From NCBI GenBank assembly GCA_020846375.1, contig JADLDZ010000207.1:1-14015 (forward strand): 14,015 bases of DNA, read 5' to 3'. Shown piece after piece: positions 1 to 8,083 of the stretch; position 1 is the stretch's first letter; the number at the start of each line of letters is the position of its first letter. The DNA comes from Nitrospirales bacterium. GTDB taxonomy: Bacteria; Nitrospirota; Thermodesulfovibrionia; Thermodesulfovibrionales; Dissulfurispiraceae. The notes below the pieces were generated by a model. It was not told the origin of the DNA. It searched no databases and saw only the letters and a list, made by a program, of their open reading frames with translations. A program made the translations under genes and the position numbers.

Positions 1-2601
1 TGCGCCCGCCTCCTGGAGCGTTATGAAGGAGAAGAGAACGGCGACTGGAAATTCCTTGTATTCGATACGCTGACGGGGGAGCCACGCATGCCCCAGGGCG
101 CCGTCGGCCATCGGTGGCAGAAGAAGCCGGGCCAATGGAACCTCGAGATGAAGGACGGCCATGACGGCTCTCCTCTCGACCCTGCCCTGACCCTCCTCTC
201 CCTCCGCGACGATGTCCTTGAGGTCAGCATGACGGATTTTTCCTCGCGGGAGGTCTTCTGCAGGGGTGTCCCGGTGAAATATGTCGTGACCGGGGAGGGG
301 AAGGTACCGGTGACGACGGTCTTCGACCTCCTCTGCATGCAGTTCGGGCTCTCGCGCGGGCTCCCCGGCGACTACCCTGCGGACTACTATGACGATAAAG
401 CCCCCTACACCCCTGCCTGGCAGGAGATGCAGACGGGAGTGGACAGGGCCGCCGTTATCCGGTTTGCGCGGGAATGGGCTGCGACGGCGGAGAGGACGAA
501 AGGGAAGTGCACCCTTATCGTGGGGTCGGGGGTGAACCACTGGTACCACAGCAACCTGAGCTACCGTGCGGCGATCACCAGCCTGCTCCTCTGCGGCTGC
601 GTGGGCGTGAACGGGGGAGGGCTCAACCACTATACCGGTCAGGAAAAGATCGTGCCCCATTCGTCGTGGTCAGCCATCGCCTTTGCCTCGGACTGGATCA
701 AAACGCCCCGGCTCCAGAACACCCCCTCGTTCCATTACGTACACACGGCCCAGTGGAGGTATGAGTCGGGCATCAGGGAATACAGGCCCGGCGAGGAGAG
801 GGGAAAGTTCGGGAGCCGGCACTGCATCGACCACCAGATCAAAGCGGTGCGCAGGGGATGGCTCCCTTTCTACCCTCAATTCGACAGGAACCCCCTCGAC
901 CTTGCGCGCGAAGCAGAGGAAGCGGGGATAAAGGATGACGGGGAGATAGCTGGATGGATTGCCGGGCGACTGAAGAGCGGAACGCTCCGCTTTGCCGTGG
1001 AAGACCCCGATGCACCGGAAAACTGGCCCCGCGTGTGGCTCATCTGGCGCGCCAACGCCCTTCTGTCGAGCGCAAAGGGGCATGAATACTTCCTCAAACA
1101 CTACCTGGGAACGGACAGCAACGCCATCGCAAAGGAGGCTGCGCGCGACACGGTGCGGGAAGTGAACTGGAGGGACCCCGCTCCCACAGGGAAGCTGGAC
1201 CTGGTGGTGGACATCAATTTCCGCATGGATACCACTGCGGTCTATTCCGATATCGTGCTCCCCGCGGCGACCTGGTATGAGAAGGACGATCTGAACACGA
1301 CGGACCTCCATTCCTACTTCCATCCCCTGTCCGCGGCGGTGCCGCCGTGCTGGGAGTCGAAGTCGGATTGGGAGATCTTCAAGACCCTTGCGGAGAAGAT
1401 AAGTGAAACGGCGAAAAGCCATTTCCCCGAGCCGGTCAGGGATATCGTCACCGCCCCTCTCAAGCATGACACCCCGGACGAGATCTCCCAGCGGGAGGTG
1501 AAGGACTGGCACAAGGATGAGTGCGAGCCGATACCCGGCAAGACAATGCCCCACATCGGGGTGGTGGAGAGGGACTATGCAAACATTTACCGCCGCTTCG
1601 TCTCTCTCGGGCATGCGGTAAAGGAAGAAGGGATGGAAATACATGGAATACGGTGGCCTGTCGGGGACCTCTACGAGCAGTCCCTCAAAAGCGCACCGAG
1701 GGTGGAGTGGGGCTGCCGGGAATTTCTTTCTCTGGCGGAGGCCAGGGATGCCGCCGATATCATCCTCTCCTTCGCTCCTGAAAGCAACGGAGAGATGGCC
1801 TTCAGAGCTTTCAGGGATGCGGAACGGCAGTCGGGGGTTCCGCTGGCGGACCTCGCGGAAAAATACCGGGGGGTACGGTATGATTTCGGGCAGTTGGTGG
1901 AGCAGCCGAGGCGCATCCTGACAAGTCCTTGCTGGTCGGGCATCACCAATGGCGGCAGGGCGTACGCGCCGTACTGCATCAATACGGAGAGGCTGCTCCC
2001 CTGGCGTACGCTTACGGGGCGGCAGCATCTCTACCTCGATCATGAGGGATACCTCGCCTTTGGAGAGCACCTCCCCACCTTCAAGCCGAAGATCGATCCC
2101 GAGTCTTCCCACGACCTGATCGAGAGCCGGGCGGAAGAAGGGTCCCTCCTGCTGAACTGCATTACCCCGCACGGGAAATGGCATATCCATACCACCTACT
2201 CCGAGACGCCCCCGATGCTCACCCTGTCCCGCGGCATCGAGCCCCTGTGGCTGAACCACCATGACGCCGGAGTCATCGGGGTGGAGGATAACGACTGGGT
2301 GGAGATATACAACGACCACGGCGTTGTGGTAACCAGGGCTGTCGTCAGCGCCCGGGTCCCCCGGGGGATCGGCATCTATTATCACGTGGCGGAGCGGACC
2401 CTCGATGTCCCCAAATCCCCCCTGCGGGGCGGGAAGCGCGCCGGGAGCGACAACAGCCTGACCCGGACGCGGATGAAGCCCCTCTTCATGATCGGGGGAT
2501 ATGCTCAGTTCTCCTACGATTTCAATTACTGGGGGCCGCCGAACCCCGACCGGGATACATATGTGCGAGTGCGGAAACTGGAGGGAAAACCGCAATGGTA
2601 G
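1..2601 (+). CDS. narG: Respiratory nitrate reductase alpha subunit NarG (5' truncated by window edge)
   Basis: This is the catalytic molybdenum subunit of membrane-bound nitrate reductase, which reduces nitrate to nitrite on the cytoplasmic face of the membrane. The frame is open from base 1, so the start codon and the N-terminal third lie outside the window, including the [4Fe-4S] and Mo-ligand region. 866 codons remain, against about 1,240 residues in the usual protein. Segments closely match E. coli NarG from memory: YTPAW..., a GLNHWYH-like GVNHWYHSNLSYR, SDIVLPAATWYEKDD, PHGKWHIHTTYS and the C-terminal MIGGYAQ. The last third carries the molybdopterin-dinucleotide-binding barrel. narH follows after 76 bases. 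A NarG-like nitrite oxidoreductase is the alternative, but the complete downstream narHJI set favours nitrate reductase. Confidence 0.95.
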   Translation, partial: CARLLERYEGEENGDWKFLVFDTLTGEPRMPQGAVGHRWQKKPGQWNLEMKDGHDGSPLDPALTLLSLRDDVLEVSMTDFSSREVFCRGVPVKYVVTGEGKVPVTTVFDLLCMQFGLSRGLPGDYPADYYDDKAPYTPAWQEMQTGVDRAAVIRFAREWAATAERTKGKCTLIVGSGVNHWYHSNLSYRAAITSLLLCGCVGVNGGGLNHYTGQEKIVPHSSWSAIAFASDWIKTPRLQNTPSFHYVHTAQWRYESGIREYRPGEERGKFGSRHCIDHQIKAVRRGWLPFYPQFDRNPLDLAREAEEAGIKDDGEIAGWIAGRLKSGTLRFAVEDPDAPENWPRVWLIWRANALLSSAKGHEYFLKHYLGTDSNAIAKEAARDTVREVNWRDPAPTGKLDLVVDINFRMDTTAVYSDIVLPAATWYEKDDLNTTDLHSYFHPLSAAVPPCWESKSDWEIFKTLAEKISETAKSHFPEPVRDIVTAPLKHDTPDEISQREVKDWHKDECEPIPGKTMPHIGVVERDYANIYRRFVSLGHAVKEEGMEIHGIRWPVGDLYEQSLKSAPRVEWGCREFLSLAEARDAADIILSFAPESNGEMAFRAFRDAERQSGVPLADLAEKYRGVRYDFGQLVEQPRRILTSPCWSGITNGGRAYAPYCINTERLLPWRTLTGRQHLYLDHEGYLAFGEHLPTFKPKIDPESSHDLIESRAEEGSLLLNCITPHGKWHIHTTYSETPPMLTLSRGIEPLWLNHHDAGVIGVEDNDWVEIYNDHGVVVTRAVVSARVPRGIGIYYHVAERTLDVPKSPLRGGKRAGSDNSLTRTRMKPLFMIGGYAQFSYDFNYWGPPNPDRDTYVRVRKLEGKPQW

Positions 2602-2605
2602 CAGG

Positions 2606-2633
2606 ATGCGGCATAGGGGTGAAGAGTCCGCAT
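2606..2633 (+). other. Small inverted repeat in the narG-narH gap
   Basis: ATGCGG at 2606-2611 pairs perfectly with CCGCAT at 2628-2633 across a 16-base loop, in the 76-base gap between narG and narH. There is no T-run, so it is not a typical terminator. It could be an mRNA stability or processing hairpin, or chance in GC-rich DNA. Confidence 0.25.
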
Positions 2634-2677
2634 GCCCTTTGGAGGCGGCGGGCCGGAAGGGCTGCAAAGGAGGAAGA

Positions 2678-4174
2678 ATGAATATCCGCGCGCAGGTTTC
2701 CATGGTGTTCCATCTGGACAAGTGCATCGGATGCCATACGTGCAGTATTGCCTGTAAGAACCTGTGGACCGAACGGCGCGGTACGGAATACATGTGGTGG
2801 AACAATGTCGAGACCAAGCCCGGCGTCGGGTACCCGTACCTGTGGGAAGACCAGGAGAAATACCGGGGCGGATGGAAGGTGCATGGCGGGAAACTGAAGC
2901 TCCGGATGAAGGGCAGGGCGGGCACGCTGGCGAATCTCTTTTTCAACCCCTACCTGCCGGCCCTCGACGACTACTACGAGCCCTGGACCTACCGGTATCG
3001 GGATGTTTCCGACGCACCGGAGGGAGATGAGCAGCCGGTGGCGCGGCCTGTGTCCACCCTCACCGGGAAGCCGATGGAGATCGGGGCGGGGCCGAACTGG
3101 GATGACGATTTCGGCGGCTCTTCCCTCTATGCCGCGAACGACCCCGGCCTCAAAGGTCTCAGCGAGGAGGAGAGGCGGCAGCTTTTCGAGCTCGAAAGCA
3201 TGGCCTTCTTTTACCTCCCGCGCATCTGCAACCACTGCATCAACCCCGGCTGCCTCGCCGCCTGTCCCGCCGGCGCCATTTACAAGCGGGGCGAGGACGG
3301 CATCGTCCTGGTGAGCCAGGAGAAGTGCCGTGCGTGGCGGATGTGCATTACCGGATGCCCCTACAAGAAAACCTACTACAATTGGGCTGCGGGGAAGTCG
3401 GAAAAGTGCATCCTCTGCTACCCGAGGCAGGAGACGGGGCAGGCGCCGGCCTGTTTTCATTCCTGCGTGGGGAGAATCCGCTACCTGGGCCTGCTCCTCT
3501 ATGACGCCGACCGCATTGAAAGCGCGGCGGCTGCCGAGGACAGCTTTCTTGTCCATGAGCAGCTCTCTCTTCTTCTCGACCCGTTCGACAGGGAGGTCAT
3601 CCGGGAGGCGAAGGCCCAGGGTATGCATGATGCCACACTGGAGTGTGCACAGAAGTCCCCGGTCTACCGGTTCGTGAAAGAGTGGAAGCTGGCGCTCCCC
3701 CTCCATCCGGAGTACCGGACCCTTCCCATGCTCTTCTACGTGCCGCCGCTCCTGCCGGTGCTGGCGCATTCGGAAGGGGGCTTGCACAATGAGGAGGAGG
3801 ATTTCTTCAGCTCCCTCGAAAATACCCGAATCCCGGTGCGCTACTTCGCCTCTCTCCTGTCTGCGGGCGAAGAGGAGCCGGTCAGGCAGGCCTACCGGAA
3901 GATGACGGCGGTCCGCCTCTATAAGAGGGCAATGACGGTCGGAGATGTCGGGAAGGAAAAGGTGAAGAGAGCGCTGGAAGAGGCCGGGACGAATCCCGAA
4001 GAGATCGAAGCGATCTACCGGCTGACCGCCCTGCCTTCCGTGGAGGACCGCTTCGTGATCCCTCCTTTCATGCGGGAGCAGGCGGTGGAAGCGGTGGGGG
4101 ACCCCCTGCGCCACCGGAATAGTGTGGGGACGGGGTTTCTAAGGGTACCGGGGATACCGGAAAAGAAGCGGTGA
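2678..4174 (+). CDS. narH: Respiratory nitrate reductase beta subunit NarH, iron-sulfur protein
   Basis: NarH passes electrons from the haems of NarI to NarG through four iron-sulfur clusters. Four cysteine groups are present: C16, C19, C22, C26; C184, C187, C192, C196; C217, C223, C227; and C244, C247, C259, C263. W220 (CRAWRMC) replaces the fourth cysteine of one group, the hallmark of the [3Fe-4S] cluster in this family. The numbering is the same as in E. coli NarH. The protein is 498 residues, close to the usual length of about 510. The frame is open upstream from 2501, but ATG 2678 is chosen because AAAGGAGG (2666-2673) lies just before it and the protein then begins MNIRAQV, like E. coli MKIRSQV. 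It lies between narG and narJ in the operon. Confidence 0.97.
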   Translation: MNIRAQVSMVFHLDKCIGCHTCSIACKNLWTERRGTEYMWWNNVETKPGVGYPYLWEDQEKYRGGWKVHGGKLKLRMKGRAGTLANLFFNPYLPALDDYYEPWTYRYRDVSDAPEGDEQPVARPVSTLTGKPMEIGAGPNWDDDFGGSSLYAANDPGLKGLSEEERRQLFELESMAFFYLPRICNHCINPGCLAACPAGAIYKRGEDGIVLVSQEKCRAWRMCITGCPYKKTYYNWAAGKSEKCILCYPRQETGQAPACFHSCVGRIRYLGLLLYDADRIESAAAAEDSFLVHEQLSLLLDPFDREVIREAKAQGMHDATLECAQKSPVYRFVKEWKLALPLHPEYRTLPMLFYVPPLLPVLAHSEGGLHNEEEDFFSSLENTRIPVRYFASLLSAGEEEPVRQAYRKMTAVRLYKRAMTVGDVGKEKVKRALEEAGTNPEEIEAIYRLTALPSVEDRFVIPPFMREQAVEAVGDPLRHRNSVGTGFLRVPGIPEKKR

Positions 4175-4196
4175 GGAAAAAGAGGCACGAAAAAGA

Positions 4197-4787
4197 ATGA
4201 AGGAAAGAATACCTGAAGAGCTCTATGAATCGTTCGCCGTGGCGTTGGAGTACCCATTGCCTTCGCTCGCCCCGGAGATGGGCCGGGCCGCTTCGTCCCT
4301 CGCGCTCCGCCACCCGGAGGCGTCGGAGTTGCTCCGCGCGTTCGGGGCGTACCTGGAGCAGGCTCCGGAAGGTGAAGCAGAGGAGATGTACACGACCGCC
4401 TTCGATCTGAGCCCTTTCTGCCCCCCCTACGTCGGCTATCACCTGTTCGGAGACGAGTATCGTCGAGGCATCTTCATGGCCTGCCTGAAGGAGAGCTACT
4501 ATTCACGCGGGAACCCGGAAGGAAGCGAACTGCCGGACCATATCGGCACGATGCTCCGGTTTCTTGCGCGGGGCGGAGGAGATGTTCTTTCCGCGGAGCT
4601 CGCGGAGGAATGCATTGTGCCCGCGCTGGAAAAGATGGCGGAGGCCTTCGGGGGGAGCCCCAACCCATACGGCAAGGTGATCCTTTCCCTCCTCCTGGTC
4701 CTGAAGGAGTGCTATCCCTCCTCCGCGGCATCCCGGGGAGGGGAGGGGGCCGGAAGCACCGGGGGCGGCGGGAGAGAAAGGGTATGA
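4197..4787 (+). CDS. narJ: Nitrate reductase assembly chaperone NarJ
   Basis: This 196-residue protein is a member of the NarJ/TorD chaperone family. These proteins bind apo-NarG in the cytoplasm and are needed for molybdenum cofactor insertion before NarGH docks on NarI. Supporting features are its place between narH and narI and the family-like segments TAFDLSPFCPPYVGYHLFGD (residues 62-81), an RRG shortly after, and SELPDH about 30 residues later. These align by eye with the FDL...D..RRG and ELPDYL segments of E. coli NarJ. It is somewhat shorter than E. coli NarJ (about 236). The start lies 22 bases after narH with only a weak AGAGG ribosome site (4181-4185), so translational coupling is likely. 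The stop overlaps the narI start as ATGA. Confidence 0.88.
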   Translation: MKERIPEELYESFAVALEYPLPSLAPEMGRAASSLALRHPEASELLRAFGAYLEQAPEGEAEEMYTTAFDLSPFCPPYVGYHLFGDEYRRGIFMACLKESYYSRGNPEGSELPDHIGTMLRFLARGGGDVLSAELAEECIVPALEKMAEAFGGSPNPYGKVILSLLLVLKECYPSSAASRGGEGAGSTGGGGRERV

Positions 4788-5476
4788 ATTTTTTTCTTTT
4801 TGCGCTATTTCCCTATTGCGCCCTCCTTATCGCGGTGGCAGGGGGCATCTACCGGTATGCCAGGGAGCGCTACTCCTTTTCGAGCTTTTCCTCCCAGCTC
4901 CTTGAAAACCGCGTCCTCTTCTGGGGGAGTGTTTCCTTTCATTACGGGATAGTGCTTGTCCTGGCGGCGCATATCCTTTCGGCGCTCCTCTCCCGGCAGG
5001 AAGATGCATTTCTGTTGGAGAACCCGGCCCGCCTCTACCTGGCGGAAGCGGTGGGGACCGCGCTGGGGCTCCTTACGGTCTTCGGGGTTGTTCTCCTTCT
5101 CCTGCGGCGCCTGGCGTACTCACCTGTTGCCCGTGATACGAAGGTGATGGATTGGGTGCTTCTCGTTGCCCTCTTGTGCCAGGTGGTCTCGGGGACGTAT
5201 ATCGCCCTTTTCGAGCGCTGGGGTATCCTTTGGTACCACTATACGGCGGTGCCATGGTTCCAATCCCTTATCGCACTGTCTCCTCGTGTAGAGTTCATGG
5301 CCCCGCTCCCCTGGATCGTCCGATTTCATGCGGTGAACGCTTTTGTCATCATCGCGCTGTTCCCCTTTACCCGCCTGGTCCATATCTTCACCGTTCCGGT
5401 CTCCTATCTGTGGCGGCCCTTCCAGATAATAATATGGAATAAAAGAGTGCAGGGGCAAATGGACAGGAAGGAATGA
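4784..5476 (+). CDS. narI: Respiratory nitrate reductase gamma subunit NarI, cytochrome b
   Basis: NarI is the diheme cytochrome b that anchors NarGH to the inner membrane and takes electrons from quinol. The 230 residues (E. coli: 225) hold about five hydrophobic spans. All four expected axial haem ligands are visible: H53 and H63 in FHYGIVLVLAAH, and H182 and H200 in RFHAVNAFVIIALFPFTRLVH. The last segment closely resembles E. coli RLHLVLGMTLFLLFPFSRLIH. The start ATG overlaps the narJ stop by four bases, and GGGAG precedes it, which sets the start although the frame is open from 4610. It is the last gene of the nar operon here. The next gene runs convergently. Confidence 0.96.
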   Translation: MNFFLFALFPYCALLIAVAGGIYRYARERYSFSSFSSQLLENRVLFWGSVSFHYGIVLVLAAHILSALLSRQEDAFLLENPARLYLAEAVGTALGLLTVFGVVLLLLRRLAYSPVARDTKVMDWVLLVALLCQVVSGTYIALFERWGILWYHYTAVPWFQSLIALSPRVEFMAPLPWIVRFHAVNAFVIIALFPFTRLVHIFTVPVSYLWRPFQIIIWNKRVQGQMDRKE

Positions 5477-5492
5477 AACAGGATGCCTCTGC

Positions 5493-5539
5493 CCGGGGGA
5501 ATGAGGGGTGCCCCCTCCAGGCGCCGGATGAGCCCCCGG
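5493..5539. terminator. Possible bidirectional fold between convergent operons
   Basis: Between the narI stop (5476) and the convergent stop (5555) lie nested inverted repeats. The outer arms are CCGGGGG (5493-5499) with CCCCCGG (5533-5539). The inner hairpin is GAGGGG (5503-5508) with CCCCTC (5512-5517) and a three-base loop. There is no T-run on either strand, so an intrinsic terminator is not demonstrated. The position at a convergent junction is the main argument. Confidence 0.3.
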
Positions 5540-5554
5540 AGGGAAAGGGACGCG

Positions 5555-6265
5555 TTACGACAGGGGGCCTTTGTGAGACAGCGAAAGGGTGCTCCTGCCC
5601 TCCCTCCGGCGGGAAAGCTCCCGCAAGGCGAACCTGTCGGCGAACCGTTCGATGGAGCTCTTAAGAGTGGAAAGCTCTTTCCTCCTCTTCGTGGAGCGCC
5701 TGCCCCCCGAGAGGGCATGGTTCACCACTGCGGTATAGAAGTTCTGGTTTCCCGCATGGGTCGTATGCCCCACCTCATGAAGGAAGAGAAAAGGGTACAC
5801 CTCCGCGGGAGAGATAGGAGTTTGGAGCTCCCAGCTGAGGGTGGAGGAAACAGCCGGTACATCGAGGTTCGGATTCAGGTAGATATTGTATCCGCCCTTG
5901 TAGCTTTTGCTCATCGCACAATAGGCGAGCCTGCCTGTGCTCCAGGAGCCGTCCTCCATATCCCCTTCCGTGCCGATATAATTGATTCTGAACTCCTTTG
6001 CATATTTCAGAACAAAATCGATGTCGAGGAGCCGCTTCAGCCTTTCCGTATTCCGGTTGAGGTCCAACAGCTCTTCGATGACGACTCCCTGGTACTTCGG
6101 GAAAGACACCAGCGACGCTTCCCCGATACAGGGGATGCGGAGGGTGAAGGTAGTATCCGAGTTCTTTATCAGTGATGCCTTTCTGAACAGGAAGCGGGCC
6201 AGAAAGATTCCGGCTGAAAAGCTTCCTGCAAGACCGGCTGCCAGCAGTGCCATCTCTCTATCCAT
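5555..6265 (-). CDS. Membrane-anchored HEXXH zinc metalloprotease-like protein, unrecognised family
   Basis: I do not recognise a named family. The 236-residue protein starts with a hydrophobic segment (about residues 6-27, ALLAAGLAGSFSAGIFLARF) that should act as a membrane anchor. A zinc-protease signature HEVGH follows at 163-167. Downstream, E206 in SIERFADRFALREL resembles the E..A(N/D).FA stretch that supplies the third zinc ligand in ImmA/IrrE-like and other gluzincin peptidases. This suggests a membrane-tethered peptidase, but no substrate can be named. It is the last gene of the minus-strand operon. The start at 6265 is preferred because of a 9-base anti-SD match. An alternative start at 6292 overlaps the HAD stop (ATGA) and also has an AGGAGG, which would add nine residues. 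Confidence 0.75.
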   Translation of the reverse strand: MDREMALLAAGLAGSFSAGIFLARFLFRKASLIKNSDTTFTLRIPCIGEASLVSFPKYQGVVIEELLDLNRNTERLKRLLDIDFVLKYAKEFRINYIGTEGDMEDGSWSTGRLAYCAMSKSYKGGYNIYLNPNLDVPAVSSTLSWELQTPISPAEVYPFLFLHEVGHTTHAGNQNFYTAVVNHALSGGRRSTKRRKELSTLKSSIERFADRFALRELSRRREGRSTLSLSHKGPLS

Positions 6266-6272
6266 AATGCGT

Positions 6273-6281
6273 ACCTCCTTA
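6273..6281 (-). promoter_or_regulatory. Ribosome binding site deciding the metalloprotease start
   Basis: On the minus strand this reads TAAGGAGGT, fully complementary to the usual 16S rRNA 3' end. It is followed after seven bases by ATG at 6265. It argues for the shorter form of the downstream protein over the start at 6292. Confidence 0.65.
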
Positions 6282-6288
6282 AACGGAG

Positions 6289-6927
6289 TCATGACATCCC
6301 CTCCTCCCCCGGCAGGATGAGACCGTAGCTTCCCAATGCGCTCCGGGTGGATTCATGTCCGGCATGGTGTATGCCGTTGATGCCGAGGCCACGGGCGATC
6401 TCGACGAACATGGCCCGGTCGTCGATATACACCGCCTGGGAGGGCCGGACCTGGGAGATATCCATGGCGATACGGTAGATGTCCGCATCGGGCTTGCGGT
6501 AGTGGACGAAGCAGGAGGAGATGAAGAAATCCACATACTCCGCCATCGAGAATTTGTTGATACGGTGGAGGGTGAGCTCCCTCCCTTCGTTGCTGAGGGC
6601 GACGACCTTGAGCCGGTGATGGGCCTTCAGCGCGCGGACAAGGTCGATCATCTCCTGATGAGGTTGTGACCGTGAAAACATGAATTCCCTGAATTCATCA
6701 CGGGTAAAGGGGCGCGGTTCATAGAAGATGACACGGTTGATATATTCCTGCAGGCTGAGCGTCCCCTCCTCATAGGTGTCGAAGGTCAGGTGGTGGCGCT
6801 CATCCATTTCGGCATAGTCCAAGCCGAAAGTCTCCGCTGCCCTGCGGCGGGAGCCCCTGTCCCAGCCGTTGGTAAGCAGGACCCCCCCTATGTCGAGAAA
6901 GAGAGTGGTGATGGATGGAGATTCCAT
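6289..6927 (-). CDS. HAD-superfamily hydrolase, YihX-like phosphatase type
   Basis: This 212-residue protein has the four HAD motifs in order. Motif I is FLDIGGVLL with nucleophile D12. Motif II is ALSNEG with S112. Motif III is YRKPD with K145. Motif IV is VYIDD with D169/D170. The second acidic residue of the classical DxDx motif is Gly14 (DxG), as in YihX, the E. coli alpha-glucose-1-phosphate phosphatase, and related HAD-IA proteins. The alpha-helical cap between motifs I and II fits that subfamily. The start is supported by GGGGGAG just upstream. It lies 16 bases after the dehydrogenase gene, so the two are co-transcribed. A sugar-phosphate substrate is suggested by the neighbour, not shown. 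Haloacid dehalogenase activity is less likely. Confidence 0.85.
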   Translation of the reverse strand: MESPSITTLFLDIGGVLLTNGWDRGSRRRAAETFGLDYAEMDERHHLTFDTYEEGTLSLQEYINRVIFYEPRPFTRDEFREFMFSRSQPHQEMIDLVRALKAHHRLKVVALSNEGRELTLHRINKFSMAEYVDFFISSCFVHYRKPDADIYRIAMDISQVRPSQAVYIDDRAMFVEIARGLGINGIHHAGHESTRSALGSYGLILPGEEGMS

Positions 6928-6943
6928 GCTCCCCCCTGACGGG

Positions 6944-8053
6944 TCATGCGCCGTCCCACTGGATCACTACCTTGATTTCATCGGTTCCATGCTCGTGAAA
7001 AATATCCCCGGAGGCGTCGGGAGCGAGCCGGAGGGTGATGAGCCTTTCGACCAGACTCCCCCAGCGCAGGCGTGCTACGGACAGGTCCTGCACCGCCATC
7101 CGGAAATGGCCGGGAGCGGCATTGACGCTCCCCAGCATGATCTGGTTGTCCATTACCAGCCTGCGCATCAGCTCCTCTCCCGGTATCTGCACCTTCCGGT
7201 TCCCTTCCGGCACCCCGGTGAGGACATAGACGCCATTCACGGCAAGGGCGTCCAGGAGGCTGAAAGCCAGCGAAGCAACGCCGGAAGCCTCGAAGATGAG
7301 CTCCATCGGGCCCAGGGCTTCGTCCACTTTGTCGGGACGAAGCGAACGTCCGTCCACGTAGGTGCCGCCGATTCCGGCAAGCCAGCGGGGCCGCGATGTC
7401 TCTGTGTCAACGATGTCCATGCCGAAGACCTCGGCGCCGCGCAGGCGCAGTGCAAGGGCTGCCAGGAGCCCGATGGGGCCGAGCCCCGCCACCAGACAGC
7501 GGCGGTCGTGGAGCCAGTCCGGGTACAAAAGCGCATCGGGCAGACGGGTTGTCTGTACGCGCACCGCGCTGTCGATCGCTTTTTCAACGATGGAGAGAGG
7601 TTCGGTGAGGACTCCGGTTTCCTTCAGATCGGGGGGGATGGGCACCAGGTACTTCTCCCTGTCCACCACGTATTCCGTCTGGTATCCGTCCAGTCCGCGA
7701 ATGCCGCGTTCGCTGTATCCTCCGGTCTCACACATATCGGGGCGGTCCCGCGCGCAGGGAAGGCATCTGCCGCATCCCCTGCGGACGGTGAAGACCGCGT
7801 AGTCGCCGGGCTTCACCCGGGTGACCGCTTCCCCCGCATCCACCACCAGGCCGAGCATCTCGTGGCCGATGACCAGGTTCTGCAGTCCTTCAGGGGGACG
7901 GACAGCGCCGCCCGAGACCTCCTCGCGGTCCGTCCCGCAGATGCCCACCTGGAGGACCCTCAGCTTCACCGCGTCCGGGGAGTCGAGGGCTGGCTCCTGA
8001 CGTTCGACCCTACTGATTTCCCTGGCCCCGGGGAAAAGCGCGAGTGCTTGCAT
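6944..8053 (-). CDS. Zinc-dependent MDR dehydrogenase, glucose 1-dehydrogenase type
   Basis: This 369-residue medium-chain dehydrogenase probably oxidises an aldose such as glucose to its lactone with NAD(P)+ in the cytoplasm. Catalytic zinc candidates are C39 (GICGTD), H64/E65 (GHEMLG) and E151 (TEPLS). Structural zinc cysteines are C94, C97, C100 and C108. The Rossmann motif GLGPIG is at 190-195. The stretch ERGIRGLDGYQTEYV followed by KYLVPIP is like archaeal glucose dehydrogenases (Haloferax, Thermoplasma, Sulfolobus). D211 after the second strand (FGMD) leaves NAD versus NADP open. A GGAGAG ribosome site precedes the ATG. It lies 30 bases downstream of the cytochrome gene and 16 upstream of the HAD gene. 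Another polyol or sugar dehydrogenase remains possible. Confidence 0.87.
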   Translation of the reverse strand: MQALALFPGAREISRVERQEPALDSPDAVKLRVLQVGICGTDREEVSGGAVRPPEGLQNLVIGHEMLGLVVDAGEAVTRVKPGDYAVFTVRRGCGRCLPCARDRPDMCETGGYSERGIRGLDGYQTEYVVDREKYLVPIPPDLKETGVLTEPLSIVEKAIDSAVRVQTTRLPDALLYPDWLHDRRCLVAGLGPIGLLAALALRLRGAEVFGMDIVDTETSRPRWLAGIGGTYVDGRSLRPDKVDEALGPMELIFEASGVASLAFSLLDALAVNGVYVLTGVPEGNRKVQIPGEELMRRLVMDNQIMLGSVNAAPGHFRMAVQDLSVARLRWGSLVERLITLRLAPDASGDIFHEHGTDEIKVVIQWDGA

Positions 8054-8083
8054 GGTAGCTCTCTCCTGCTGCTGCCGGAAACA

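Noticed and set aside
670..2946. 758-codon open frame on the minus strand opposite narG
   Set aside because: It lies antisense to clearly conserved narG sequence and has low-complexity Arg/Pro/His-rich translation typical of GC-rich shadow frames.
2522..4114. 530-codon open frame on the minus strand opposite narH
   Set aside because: It is antisense to narH with all its cluster cysteines, and its own translation shows no family features.
5473..5664. 63-codon plus-strand frame whose ATG overlaps the narI stop
   Set aside because: The ATGA overlap and GGAAGG make it tempting as a fifth nar gene. But over half of it is antisense to the metalloprotease gene and the product resembles nothing I know.
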